This document shows positions 45,094 to 54,728 of a DNA stretch of 64,000 bases, in pieces. The stretch lies in NCBI RefSeq assembly GCF_029024105.1, contig NZ_CP118963.1:2356001-2420000 (forward strand). Direction: 5' to 3'. The number at the start of each line of letters is the position of its first letter. Position 1 is the first letter of the stretch. The position numbers and the translations under genes were made by a program. The notes under the pieces were generated by a model. That model worked only from the letters and a program-made list of their open reading frames with translations. It made no database searches and was not told where the DNA came from. The stretch is from Acinetobacter lwoffii. GTDB lineage: Bacteria > Pseudomonadota > Gammaproteobacteria > Pseudomonadales > Moraxellaceae.

Positions 45094-45927
45094 ATGTTCA
45101 AAACAGAAAACTACTATCATGTCGATTATTTAGGTGACGCTGGAATCACAGAAACATGTCTCTTTAGCCTACACAATTTAATCCAAACTCATGCAGATCT
45201 AAGTTATGCACTATTGCTCACAAATGAACAATCTCATGCCTTTATACTTAAAGATCTAAACGAAAATTATTACATCATCCGTGGTGGATTCACATCAGGT
45301 TATTCAGGCGAAGGACCAAAAGGTCTAGCAAAAGCCCTGACTACTTTAAGAAAGCATCGAATTGAAACTGAAGAAATCCTAGTGTCCACAAAGCTCCTCA
45401 ATAGATTGAATAGCTCATCATTGAGTGACCAGGATATCGATTTTATTTTTCAACAAAAAATCATTCGCCCGATCCGTCTGCATGACTATATTTATCCATT
45501 TGAAAATGAAATAGCCCAAACTTTTAAGTTAAAGCGTTATTATCCACTAGAGCTGCCGTACTCGATTATTGATGAAAGAATTTTTGACTTAGCTTTACTG
45601 TTTAAGCAGGATCCCGACTCCGCACTAACAAAAGCATATAAACGACTTGAAGATATTGTTCGTACACGTACAGGTATTAATGAGCATAGCACCAAGCTAT
45701 TTGCACAAGTCTTTCAAGGTGAAGATACCATTCTCACTTGGGACGTACCAGACAGCGCAGAGATTAAAGGTCGAGTAAATTTATTCACGGGTGCGTATAT
45801 GGCTTTTCGAAATGCTCGTGCACATCGAGAAAAAGATGAAAACTTAATTCATCAATATCGTGAGTTTTTATTGATCAATGAGTTATACCTATTAGAAGCT
45901 GAAGCAATAAAAATAGAATCAAAATAA
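45094..45927 (+). CDS. TIGR02391/Ymh-like protein
   Basis: The 277-residue protein has a C-terminal domain (from about residue 160: FDLALLFKQDPDSALTKAYK to FRNARAHREKDENLI) matching the TIGR02391 or Abi-Ymh pattern, with the conserved F-x-x-x-R-A-H segment seen in HEPN-like folds. Members occur beside restriction systems and in abortive-infection loci. The N-terminal 150 residues resemble no family I know. It faces the type I restriction gene hsdR and shares a terminator with it. A role in phage defence is inferred from context. Confidence 0.65.
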   Translation: MFKTENYYHVDYLGDAGITETCLFSLHNLIQTHADLSYALLLTNEQSHAFILKDLNENYYIIRGGFTSGYSGEGPKGLAKALTTLRKHRIETEEILVSTKLLNRLNSSSLSDQDIDFIFQQKIIRPIRLHDYIYPFENEIAQTFKLKRYYPLELPYSIIDERIFDLALLFKQDPDSALTKAYKRLEDIVRTRTGINEHSTKLFAQVFQGEDTILTWDVPDSAEIKGRVNLFTGAYMAFRNARAHREKDENLIHQYREFLLINELYLLEAEAIKIESK

Positions 45928-45955
45928 GACAAGGCCATCTGGCCTTGTCTTATTT
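45922..45955. terminator. Bidirectional terminator between the Ymh-like gene and hsdR
   Basis: AAATAAGACAAGGCC and GGCCTTGTCTTATTT form a perfect 15-base stem with a 4-base loop between converging stop codons; it ends both transcripts. Confidence 0.92.
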
Positions 45956-45957
45956 CA

Positions 45958-48900
45958 CTATGCTAATTCTTTACCATTGCTCAATATAAATTTCCTTAGC
46001 ATTGCATTCACTCGAATATTAACTTTGAATGGAGGAATGGCAGTTCCATCTTTAGCTTCTAAATATTGTTTCGCTTTGACTTTATCTACTGAGGCTAGAA
46101 GCTCATCAAAACGCCCAAACTCATTGATATTGTTTTCAGTGACTTGAGCATTCATGAGTTGTCTTAACTTCGTTTCATCAAGTCCTAATGCATTTGCAAG
46201 ATGATGTATATCATCCTCTTTCGCTTGAACTTGATATTCAGTAATGTAATCTCTAAATGACTTACCAGCGATCAGCTCTACATCCCCTCGCTGTACATCA
46301 TGCAAGAAGATGTTGGCAAACTTCTGTTCCTCGGCACTGAGCATTGCAAAACTCTTATGCAATTCATTTAACGCATCTTCAACAGAAAGCTCTAAATCGC
46401 CGTTATGCAGTGCTTTCAGATATTTATCAAAACGACTGTTCATGTAATCTGAATCGATTTTATCCGTATCGATTTCTGTTAAATAGCCTTCCACTTCAAA
46501 AGGTATGTTACCGCCACCTGATCCTCCACCATTGCCACCATTCGAGAACAGTTCTTTATAACGCAGTGCCAGAACTAAGAATGTTTGCTCATCTAACTTT
46601 AATTGAATGGTAAATTTCTTTTTCTGCTCATCTATAAACTCATAACTCAACTTATCCCATTTAAAGCCCTGAATTTTAGCTGCTTCAAGATATTCGTTGA
46701 GTTGTTTAAACAATTTTGCAAATAAAGCACATGACTGATCATCTTCCGGTAACTTATCAAAATTAGACACATGGGCATTTTTAAATAGGTCATCAATTTT
46801 TTCAAAGATGTCATTGATGTTTTTTAAATTGCTTGGCAATTTATCAACAAATAAAGCCAATGGCTTATCACCCGAATATAATTTTACCGCCGCATCGATA
46901 TTACGTTTCATGGTGTGCGGTCGACGATAATAACGAATAATACCAAAAGGCTTATCTTTACCAAACAAACGATTGGTACGTGAGAATGCTTGGATTAGAT
47001 TTGCATATTCCAATACTTTATCTAAATACAGTGTATTAACCCATTTTGAGTCAAAACCTGTCAGCATTTGATCCACTACAATTAACAGATCAAGCTGTTT
47101 TTCTGGCGTATGTTCAATACGCTTATAAGCTTCTTTATGTGACAAACGATCCGCTATATCGGTTTTCATTTTGGCATGGTTGGCTAAAGTAAATTCCATA
47201 CCATAAAGTGCATTGTAATCCTCAATAATTTCGACCAGACCTTCCTCTTTAAAAGCTGCATTGCCTGTGTTATCGATATTTGGATCAAACAAGGCTGTGA
47301 CTTTGAGCTCTGGCATCGCCTTTTTAATCAGTCGATAGTACTCAATTGCTTCAGGAATACTACTGGTCGCAAACATGGCATGGAATTTATTATTTTGGCT
47401 GTACTGCACCCAATTGTCTTTGATATCTTCGACAACTTTATTGCGATGCTCTGTACGATGATACTGTGACGTTGGCAGATAATCCTCAATCCCTTTGATG
47501 TATTTACCCGTCTTATCCGTATGTCCTTCCATTGCAACTTGCTTGCTATCCATAAATCGCTGATAGACTGCTTTTTTCTCAGGATCATCTAAGGCTTCTT
47601 TTACCGTATTGGCTTTAGCCTCATCAAGTGCAACTGCTTCACGCAACTTAGCATCTTTATAGGTTGAAACTAAATAAGGGTCAAAGCCTAAAACGTTTTT
47701 ATCTCGAATACCGTCTGCAATACTGTAACGGTGCAATTCATTCCCGAATACCGTTGCCGTGGTATTCATATTTTTTTCATTTTCTTCTTGAATCGGTGTA
47801 CCTGTAAAACCAAAGAATACAGCTTGTGGGAAGGTTTCTTTAATGGTCATCAACATTTCACCAAATGTAGAGCGATGTGCTTCATCTACAATGATGACAA
47901 TGCGTTTTTTATTGATCAGTTCAATGTCATGTGCATTTAAACCGCCATCTTCATTTTTGATATTACTCATTTTTTGGATTGAGCTCACAATCAAGACTTC
48001 ATTTGGGTTTTTACTTTTTAGCTTACTGACTAATGCATGCGTGTCTTCAGTCGCTTGGACAAAGTCTTCGATCTCTGAAAAGTTGTTATATTGCTCTAGT
48101 GACTGTACACCTAGTTCAATACGATCCATCAAAAAGATGACTTTATCTGCATCTTTGGAGGTCGCAATGAGATGAGCTGCTTTAAAGCTGGTCATGGTTT
48201 TACCTGAGCCAGTGGTATGCCAAACAAAGCCACCTAAGCGATCACGCCCATCCCATTCAATACGTGCCACACGATCTGAAATAGCACGTACCGCAAAGTA
48301 TTGATAGCTACGCATGACTTTTAAAATACCATCAGTTTTATCTGCAATGGTATAAAAGCCTATGAGCTGATGCGCCATTGGAATGGACAACAGCGTTCCT
48401 GCAATCTCTTTCCAATTATTAATCGGCTCGTTATTAAAATCTGCCCAGTTGAAATAAAAGTCTGAGTTAAATTTTCCATCAGGGCCAGGGTTGGCAAAGT
48501 ACCAAGTTTCCTCTGGGTTCATGGCAACAAATATCTGCACCAAGGAAAACAAACCTGTAAAAATGCCTGAACGTGCATAATTTTCGATTTGATGTGACGC
48601 TTGGCTGACGGGTACACCTGAGCGTTTCAATTCAATATGAAAGAGTGGCATACCATTAATAAGCAGCATAATGTCGCCACGACGGTCATTTAAGATTTTA
48701 GATTTGGTTGGGAATTTCGGTTGTTGCGCAATTTGATAACGGCTTTTACCTGCGGCAATTTCTTGACGGTCGTAAATGGTTAAGCTGACTTCTTTGTCCA
48801 AATGTAGTTTGTCATTTGGATTGTCTCGTTTAATGGATACCGTTTTACCGTTAATAAATCCATTGAGGGCAAAAGGCGTGCGGAGTGTATTGATCTGTTC

Positions 48901-49098
48901 AATAATCTGAGCCATTTCCCCTTGGGTTAACGGCTGATTATTCAGTCGATCAATTTCTCGGTTGTTTTGGAAAAGAATCTCTGCCCAGTTATTAATGAGA
49001 TCCTGTTCTGTTGGATTTTTAATGACATCTTGCCAACCTTTTTTTAAAAGGAGGTCAATGAGTGCTTGTTCAAATGCTGTTTCGCTTTTAAAGGTCAT
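45958..49098 (-). CDS. hsdR: Type I restriction enzyme, R subunit
   Basis: At 1046 residues this is a full-length HsdR (EcoR124-like size). The N-terminal nuclease has RRGDIMLLINGMPLFHIELK (residues 139-158), matching the PD-(D/E)xK Asp and ExK. The translocase has Walker A TTGSGKT (295-301), the DEAH box near 405-408 and later helicase motifs (FFGFTGTP, QAFSRTNRL). It pumps and cuts DNA lacking the methylation recognised by HsdS. It lies 74 bases after hsdS and a GC-rich hairpin. It depends on HsdM/HsdS, and hsdS is damaged here, so restriction is probably reduced or absent. Confidence 0.95.
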   Translation of the reverse strand: MTFKSETAFEQALIDLLLKKGWQDVIKNPTEQDLINNWAEILFQNNREIDRLNNQPLTQGEMAQIIEQINTLRTPFALNGFINGKTVSIKRDNPNDKLHLDKEVSLTIYDRQEIAAGKSRYQIAQQPKFPTKSKILNDRRGDIMLLINGMPLFHIELKRSGVPVSQASHQIENYARSGIFTGLFSLVQIFVAMNPEETWYFANPGPDGKFNSDFYFNWADFNNEPINNWKEIAGTLLSIPMAHQLIGFYTIADKTDGILKVMRSYQYFAVRAISDRVARIEWDGRDRLGGFVWHTTGSGKTMTSFKAAHLIATSKDADKVIFLMDRIELGVQSLEQYNNFSEIEDFVQATEDTHALVSKLKSKNPNEVLIVSSIQKMSNIKNEDGGLNAHDIELINKKRIVIIVDEAHRSTFGEMLMTIKETFPQAVFFGFTGTPIQEENEKNMNTTATVFGNELHRYSIADGIRDKNVLGFDPYLVSTYKDAKLREAVALDEAKANTVKEALDDPEKKAVYQRFMDSKQVAMEGHTDKTGKYIKGIEDYLPTSQYHRTEHRNKVVEDIKDNWVQYSQNNKFHAMFATSSIPEAIEYYRLIKKAMPELKVTALFDPNIDNTGNAAFKEEGLVEIIEDYNALYGMEFTLANHAKMKTDIADRLSHKEAYKRIEHTPEKQLDLLIVVDQMLTGFDSKWVNTLYLDKVLEYANLIQAFSRTNRLFGKDKPFGIIRYYRRPHTMKRNIDAAVKLYSGDKPLALFVDKLPSNLKNINDIFEKIDDLFKNAHVSNFDKLPEDDQSCALFAKLFKQLNEYLEAAKIQGFKWDKLSYEFIDEQKKKFTIQLKLDEQTFLVLALRYKELFSNGGNGGGSGGGNIPFEVEGYLTEIDTDKIDSDYMNSRFDKYLKALHNGDLELSVEDALNELHKSFAMLSAEEQKFANIFLHDVQRGDVELIAGKSFRDYITEYQVQAKEDDIHHLANALGLDETKLRQLMNAQVTENNINEFGRFDELLASVDKVKAKQYLEAKDGTAIPPFKVNIRVNAMLRKFILSNGKELA

Positions 49099-49140
49099 AT
49101 CAATTTAGGTTTTATCAAGTCAGTATTTAGATTTTAAAAT

Positions 49141-49160
49141 CCCCCTTTAAATAAAGGGGG
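49141..49160. terminator. Hairpin between hsdS and hsdR
   Basis: CCCCCTTT and AAAGGGGG form a perfect 8-base stem with a 4-base loop just after the hsdS stop. It has no long T-tract, so it may weaken rather than end transcription into hsdR. Confidence 0.55.
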
Positions 49161-49172
49161 ATATAGCAATGA

Positions 49173-50291
49173 TTAAACAAACATTTTTTCTAACAATGCT
49201 TGTTTCAGATTTTTTACAGTTTGGAGCTGTTGCTGTTGTAACTTGATTGTTTCATCTAATTGTTTAAAGAACTGACCAACTTTCTGTTGTTCCTCAAAAG
49301 AAGGACAATAAATTGGCATTTCCATAAAAATCGTATCTTTTATTGCTAAACGATCTGAACGTGCCCCTGTATCACCATTCAGAAACATAAACTTATGCCA
49401 AACAGATGTTTCGAAATAAGTTTCTAAGAATTGATGATCAACGTCATGTGTTCTAAAAACAAAATATAGTGGAGAGACAACACCTGTACGACCAAGCTTA
49501 TTTCTCTTAACCGGACCAACTGGAGCAAAGTTTGAGATACGTGGGTTATAGATAAAATCATTATCTTTTACAACGTAATATCCTCCGATATTATTTGTAT
49601 TTGAAATATCTTTATCAAAAAAATCACGTTGAGAAATTACACCAAACTGTGCAGAGTTCGTAAAAGTTTCTGAATACAAATGCTCACTATTCTTTTCAAG
49701 AACTTTGAAAGAAATATCCTTTAACTGCCTTTCTTCCCAATCACCACTAAAACCTTTTAAACGAATTTCAGGACACAGGATGCCCTGTTTTGGAAACATT
49801 TTTTCCAACATCGCTTTTTTAAAGTTTTGCGTTTGAGCCAATTTCTTTTCATGTAAAGCAATGGATTGGTCAAGGTTTTGGAAAAACTCACCAATCTGAA
49901 CTTTTTCCTCTTCTTGAGGAAAATAAAAATTCATTTCCTTGAAAGCACCAATCGTAATTTGATTGATAGTAGCACCTAAATTTCTATTAACTTGATTTGT
50001 GAAATTATTCGAATCAAATAAAGCATTGATAAAATCAGGTTGAGATGATTTTACGCCAGTCATGAATGCACCAATGACTGTATTTATCATCTTATTCTTG
50101 ATAGTTGCATGTTTGCCAATTAAGCTTCTTGAACCATTTCGGACAACAACAATAATGTCTCCTTCATCAACATTTTGGGAGTATGCAACCTCCGAACGAA
50201 CATATACATTATCTAAGAGTGAAATTTCTCCATTCTGTACATTAGAAGAACGTAAAACTAATGTTCCATTTTTATTAGGGTCTGTTGACAT
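49173..50291 (-). CDS. hsdS: Type I restriction specificity subunit, large 3' part
   Basis: This 372-residue frame holds most of HsdS: the rest of the first target-recognition domain, the central conserved helix (FFQNLDQSIALHEKKLAQ), the second target domain (GDWEERQLKDISF to IYCPSFEEQQ) and the second conserved helix (FKQLDETIKLQQQQL). The first five codons (MSTDP) come from the inserted IS end, so the IS supplies an ATG in frame with hsdS; about 41 native residues are lost. It may still make a truncated HsdS with altered or no specificity. Joining it to the 51137-51258 piece restores a continuous frame of about 408 codons. Confidence 0.85.
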   Translation of the reverse strand: MSTDPNKNGTLVLRSSNVQNGEISLLDNVYVRSEVAYSQNVDEGDIIVVVRNGSRSLIGKHATIKNKMINTVIGAFMTGVKSSQPDFINALFDSNNFTNQVNRNLGATINQITIGAFKEMNFYFPQEEEKVQIGEFFQNLDQSIALHEKKLAQTQNFKKAMLEKMFPKQGILCPEIRLKGFSGDWEERQLKDISFKVLEKNSEHLYSETFTNSAQFGVISQRDFFDKDISNTNNIGGYYVVKDNDFIYNPRISNFAPVGPVKRNKLGRTGVVSPLYFVFRTHDVDHQFLETYFETSVWHKFMFLNGDTGARSDRLAIKDTIFMEMPIYCPSFEEQQKVGQFFKQLDETIKLQQQQLQTVKNLKQALLEKMFV

Positions 50292-51134
50292 TTACTGTTC
50301 AAAAAAATAGCGAGAAAGTAAAATTTAATCGCCAAACTAAATTTACTTCTCGCTATGCCTCGTACAATGCTGAATGATCAACACTGGTCTAAGTTACTTT
50401 CTATTTTCCGAAATTTTGATATCTATTTCAAATCTAATTTGAGAAATTTTGTCGAAGCAATACTTTATAGAATAAGAACAGGCTGCCCATGGCGTGATTT
50501 GCCTAAAGAATTTGGTTCGTATAACTCAATCTTTAAAAAATATAATCGTTGGTGTAAAAATGATAAGTTAATGAAAATATTTAAATTAATTTCTTCAAGT
50601 GCTGATATGGAATGGGTTTTTATTGATGGTAGTCATGTTCGGGCACACCAACATTCTGCTGGAATAAAAGATCAGGATATTTCTAAAAGCATTGGTGGAA
50701 ATAGTTCTAAAATACACTTAGCTGTTGATGCGGATGGCAATCCAATCGAAATTATTATCTCCGATGGAACGATACATGATGTCAAGATTGCTCCCAAAAT
50801 GATTGAAAAACTTGATTTGAGTGAAACGGAAGTATGTTGTGCAGACAAAGGATATGACTCTGAATCATTAAGAGAACAAATATCTGCGAAAAAAACTAAA
50901 GCGAATATTCCAAGAAAATCAAATACTCAGTCAAATAATGATCATATGGATTGGTATTTATATAAAATCAGACACTTAGTTGAGAATGCATTTTGTAGGT
51001 TAAAGCAGTTCAGAGGAATAGCAACACGATATGATAAGCTAAAGTGTAGCTATGAGGGGGCAGTTGCATTAGCTTGTATATTTATTTGGCTACCTTTATC
51101 GGGTAAATTCTATACTTGAAATGTCAACAGACCC
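50278..51134 (+). mobile_element. IS5-family element inserted in hsdS
   Basis: The 857-base element has 16-base perfect inverted repeats, GGGTCTGTTGACATTT at 50278 and its complement ending at 51134, and a 2-base TA target duplication (50276-50277 and 51135-51136), consistent with the IS427-like group of IS5. The transposase is on the plus strand, opposite to hsdS. Removing the element and one TA gives an uninterrupted hsdS, so the insertion is recent. Confidence 0.92.
50355..51119 (+). CDS. IS5-family transposase (IS427-like)
   Basis: This is an uninterrupted 254-residue DDE transposase. MLNDQHWSKLLSIF and GCPWRDLPKEFG make the N-terminal domain; catalytic Asp residues are in VFIDGSHVRAHQ and CCADKGYDS, and the Glu in RHLVENAFCRLKQF. 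In many members of this group two frames are joined by a frameshift, but here one frame is open. No lesions are seen, so this copy may be mobile. Confidence 0.93.
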   Translation: MPRTMLNDQHWSKLLSIFRNFDIYFKSNLRNFVEAILYRIRTGCPWRDLPKEFGSYNSIFKKYNRWCKNDKLMKIFKLISSSADMEWVFIDGSHVRAHQHSAGIKDQDISKSIGGNSSKIHLAVDADGNPIEIIISDGTIHDVKIAPKMIEKLDLSETEVCCADKGYDSESLREQISAKKTKANIPRKSNTQSNNDHMDWYLYKIRHLVENAFCRLKQFRGIATRYDKLKCSYEGAVALACIFIWLPLSGKFYT

Positions 51135-51136
51135 TA

Positions 51137-51258
51137 GTAATATCATTTGGAGAATAAGTTAAACCTGAATAAAAACTAACTTCATTAGAAAGATTTTTTT
51201 CAAACCAAGACCCATTAAATTGATTAAATCTCACTTCAGGGCACTTTTGCTTTTCCAC
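51137..51258 (-). pseudogene. hsdS: hsdS 5' fragment cut off by the insertion sequence
   Basis: A GTG at 51258 starts VEKQKCPEVRFNQFNGSW, the common N-terminus of HsdS proteins, and runs about 41 residues to YSPNDIT before the IS. AAGGGG lies before the GTG, just upstream of the hsdM stop codon, so hsdS was translated directly behind hsdM. Confidence 0.85.
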
Positions 51259-51259
51259 A

Positions 51260-54022
51260 TTACACCCCTTTTAACAATGCTTGAAACTGTGCCAAACCTT
51301 GCATATCAAACTCATCACCAGTTAAGTCATCAATCAAGTCTGCAAGGCTATGCTCTGCTTCAGTCAGCTTTTGCGTGGTTTCCGTATAGGTCACTGCATA
51401 CTTATCTGCTAAAGCCTGTACCGTATCGGTCAAATGCTCAATCACTTCATTCGGCAATGCCAAAATCGCAGAAACAATCGGTTCAACCCACTTCGCTTCT
51501 AGCAACGCTTTCACTTGCGCTTCTTCTAAAGCTTCTATCGTGGTTTTGGTTAAAAGATGCAGTACAGCTTCGTCTTTACTAATCTGTGCTTTTAACTCTT
51601 TTTCTTGTGCAAGTAACTCATCCACCTGCACCAAAGTTGCCTCTAAACTGCCTTCTTCAAAACTAAAGCCTGAACGTAATTGCTTTAAATACGCTTTAAC
51701 TTTTGGGGCTGCATAAGTGCCATCTTTATTTGCTTCAATGTTTGACCATTGCACTTCTGTATGGTCTTTTACAAACTGCTCTTTTTGAGGCTTTTTCGGT
51801 TTAGGGTCTGTACCTAAAAACTCAAGATACTCATTGAGTGCAACAATTTCAGGCGTTTCAATTTCCGCATAAGCTTGCTTTAAGGCTTTAGCAATTTCGG
51901 CAGGCACAAAAGCATCATTGGCTTCATTTAACAACTGCTCTTTATCTTCTTCAGATAAAGACTCCATCAAAGACTCAATCTCTGCACTGGCTTCTGCAAG
52001 TTCACGCTCTTTGGCTTTTAATGCTTCCAACTCTTTAGACAATAAACGCTGCTGTACTAGATCAAATGGCAATACATAGCCTAGCCAACCTTCTTGTACT
52101 TCATGCTCTTTACCATCTTTCTTTTTAATCACGATATTTGGATTAACGATTTTGGCAGCATTCAAACCTTCAGATTGAATAATCTCCAAATCACCTGCAA
52201 TACCTTGCCATTGGTCATCTAAAGCTTGGTACGCCTGATATTTATCCACCAATGGAATATCAGCTAAACGCTTAAAGATGTCTTTACTTAAAACATCCTC
52301 TTGCTGGGCAATGTGCAAGCTTTGCATTTTGCCAATGAGTTCGCCTTTTAAGTAATCCTTAAAATCAGCAAATGCGGTATTAAATTGACCAACAAAGCCT
52401 TTTACATCTTGATGGCCTTGAATCGCTTGGCTAATTTCAGTCACCGCCAAATTCACGTAAGGGGTATCGCTTTTTGTAAATAAGTCTTGGCGTAACTGTG
52501 GGAATGCTGCCCAATATGCTGCATGTGCATCAATTTCTTTTTTAGGAATACCGCCAAACATGGTGGCATAAATATCCCATGTTTCAGCCGTTGCTGAAGA
52601 ATCTACATAACGAGGAATATTGAGGTTATAGCCCTGATCCTGAATTTCTTTTTGCGTTACTAGACGTGAGAACTGCTCAACGTCTTTACGTTCAATCACG
52701 GTATCGACAATTTTCTTAATATTCGATGCTTGTAGATGGTTGTTCTTACCGAGCTTCACGAACCCTTTAGATGCATCAACAATCAATACGTCTGTGGTTG
52801 GGCGTTGTTGTTTTAAAATAATAATGACCGTTGGAATACCCGTACCAAAGAAAATATTGGCAGGTAAACCAATAATGGCATCAATATGGTTTTTCTTAAT
52901 TAAATTAGTACGGATACGCTCTTCTTCACCACCACGGAACAACACGCCATGTGGTAAGACAATGGCCATAATACCTTTTGGTTTTAAATGATATAAATCA
53001 TGCAACAGGAACGCATAATCCGCCTTGGTTTTAGGAGCTAAACCAAATTCTTTGTATCGAGGATCTGCATCTTTATTTGCTGGATCCCAAGCTTGTGAAT
53101 ATGGTGGATTAGATACCACTGCATCTACATAAAGCGGTTCGTAAGTATTAATTGGATCATTGTCTTCAAAAAATGGCCAATCATCTTCTAAAGTATCGGC
53201 ATTTCTTGCCACAATATTGGCAGGCAAAATACCACGCATCACCAAGTTCATACGGGTTAAGTTATAAGTATTCTCTTTTAACTCTTGTGCGTAGTATTTG
53301 ATTTTATTGGCATCATTGACATGCTTAGCCACCGAGCTACCAATATTAATCAGCAATGACCCTGAGCCACTTGTTGGATCGTAAATTTTAATTTCAGGCT
53401 GGTCTTTTAAATGATGTGCAATGATTTCAGACATAAGAACTGAAACTTCATGCGGTGTATAGAACTCACCTGCTTTTTTACCTGCATTCGCAGCAAAAGA
53501 GCCAATTAAGTATTCATAAATGAAACCAAGCACGTCATAGTCTTGCTTGCTATTCATTGGGATGACTTTAATCAGTTGCAACAAGTCACTGATCGCTTTG
53601 GTCTGGCTATTTGAGTTATCGCCAAGCTTGCTAAGACCTGTTTCTAAGGTTTTGAAAATACCATCAAACACTTTTTTGTGAGAGCTATGAATGTGGCGTG
53701 AAAAAGCGGAAAGGGCATCACGAACATCAGCAACGGTAAAGTCTAAGCCTTTATTGAGCCATGTTGAGAATAGGTCATCATGAGCGATGAAATAACCGAT
53801 ACCATTTTTAATAAATTCTACTGTTTCAGCATCTTCTTCTGTCAGTGCTTCAATATCTGATTGTGCAAAATCATTGGCTTCTAAAAAGCTTAATTCTTTA
53901 TCAGACAAGAACTTGTAGAACATGAAACCTAGGATATAGTCTTTGTATTCATTTGCCTCAATCTTTGAGCGCATTTTGTTTGCGGAATCCCAAATTTTGG
54001 AAGCGAGTTGTTGCTTGTTCAT
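51260..54022 (-). CDS. hsdM: Type I restriction-modification methyltransferase, M subunit
   Basis: The 920-residue protein contains the HsdM N-terminal helical domain (MNKQQLASKIWDSANKMR), the SAM site DPTSGSGS (215-222) and the N6-adenine catalytic motif NPPY (305-308). After the usual core there is an unusually long C-terminal extension of some 300 residues, highly charged and helical (AKERELAEASAEIESLMESL), probably coiled coil. It methylates adenine in the site chosen by HsdS. The ATG at 54022 has a poor ribosome binding site but matches the family start. It is the first gene of hsdM-hsdS-hsdR. Confidence 0.93.
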   Translation of the reverse strand: MNKQQLASKIWDSANKMRSKIEANEYKDYILGFMFYKFLSDKELSFLEANDFAQSDIEALTEEDAETVEFIKNGIGYFIAHDDLFSTWLNKGLDFTVADVRDALSAFSRHIHSSHKKVFDGIFKTLETGLSKLGDNSNSQTKAISDLLQLIKVIPMNSKQDYDVLGFIYEYLIGSFAANAGKKAGEFYTPHEVSVLMSEIIAHHLKDQPEIKIYDPTSGSGSLLINIGSSVAKHVNDANKIKYYAQELKENTYNLTRMNLVMRGILPANIVARNADTLEDDWPFFEDNDPINTYEPLYVDAVVSNPPYSQAWDPANKDADPRYKEFGLAPKTKADYAFLLHDLYHLKPKGIMAIVLPHGVLFRGGEEERIRTNLIKKNHIDAIIGLPANIFFGTGIPTVIIILKQQRPTTDVLIVDASKGFVKLGKNNHLQASNIKKIVDTVIERKDVEQFSRLVTQKEIQDQGYNLNIPRYVDSSATAETWDIYATMFGGIPKKEIDAHAAYWAAFPQLRQDLFTKSDTPYVNLAVTEISQAIQGHQDVKGFVGQFNTAFADFKDYLKGELIGKMQSLHIAQQEDVLSKDIFKRLADIPLVDKYQAYQALDDQWQGIAGDLEIIQSEGLNAAKIVNPNIVIKKKDGKEHEVQEGWLGYVLPFDLVQQRLLSKELEALKAKERELAEASAEIESLMESLSEEDKEQLLNEANDAFVPAEIAKALKQAYAEIETPEIVALNEYLEFLGTDPKPKKPQKEQFVKDHTEVQWSNIEANKDGTYAAPKVKAYLKQLRSGFSFEEGSLEATLVQVDELLAQEKELKAQISKDEAVLHLLTKTTIEALEEAQVKALLEAKWVEPIVSAILALPNEVIEHLTDTVQALADKYAVTYTETTQKLTEAEHSLADLIDDLTGDEFDMQGLAQFQALLKGV

Positions 54023-54273
54023 AGGTGGTCTACATTTAATCAAATATTAGAGCATTCGTAGATGCTTAAAAGAGGTTATAGCCTGTCAATACAGACCAAT
54101 CAATTGCCCATATTCTCGGTAATTTGAGCATATAGGACAACTGTTATTTTGAGTTATTTACACACTCATTCAACTAATAAAATTAAGATGAAAAATTGAA
54201 TAATTTTTCGTTATTTAAGTCGATTATAATGGATAGCTTAATATTGTAATGCAACATCAAAGGTCTTAATAAA

Positions 54274-54687
54274 ATGCAGCAACATTGGCTTGCTTATCAT
54301 CAAGCGCATTCTGAAGAAAATCCCTTCCCTTACGCTGCTCTTGAGCAATCTATTGTCTACTCGAAAGAAGAATTTCGCCTTAATGCAGGTGATATTATTT
54401 GGATGATTCAGGGCGAAAAAATAAGTAATAAAGAAACCCGATATACATTAGTTGATTGTTTTACCGTTCATGCAAAAGCAACACCGCCTGCTATAGTCTC
54501 AGATGATTTTTTGTATGCCTATAAAGGCAAAAAATCCTTACTAACCTTACCGTTAGAATTGGATAAATCAAATGAAGATTGGCAGTTAATCCATCAAAAA
54601 TTTCTAACCAAAAGGCCTGGCTTAAAAAAAGTGACCACCATTGAAGCGACTGCTCTAAAAAATATTAGTGGTATTACTAAATTCTAA
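54274..54687 (+). CDS. Hypothetical protein, possible PUA-like fold
   Basis: I do not recognise this 137-residue protein. It lacks signal peptide and membrane segments. GDIIWMIQGEK followed by RYTLVDCFTV has the strand pattern seen in PUA/EVE-like small domains that bind modified bases, but this is a weak resemblance. It diverges from hsdM with about 250 bases between and converges with the HNH-DGQHR gene, sharing a terminator. Its place in a defence cluster is its main clue. Confidence 0.6.
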   Translation: MQQHWLAYHQAHSEENPFPYAALEQSIVYSKEEFRLNAGDIIWMIQGEKISNKETRYTLVDCFTVHAKATPPAIVSDDFLYAYKGKKSLLTLPLELDKSNEDWQLIHQKFLTKRPGLKKVTTIEATALKNISGITKF

Positions 54688-54693
54688 ATATTT

Positions 54694-54721
54694 CCCTTTG
54701 CAGTCATAAAGCTGCAAAGGG
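54694..54721. terminator. Hairpin between converging genes
   Basis: CCCTTTGCAG and CTGCAAAGGG form a 10-base perfect stem between two stop codons. The flanking T-runs are short, so strength is uncertain. Confidence 0.7.
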
Positions 54722-54728
54722 TATGCCT

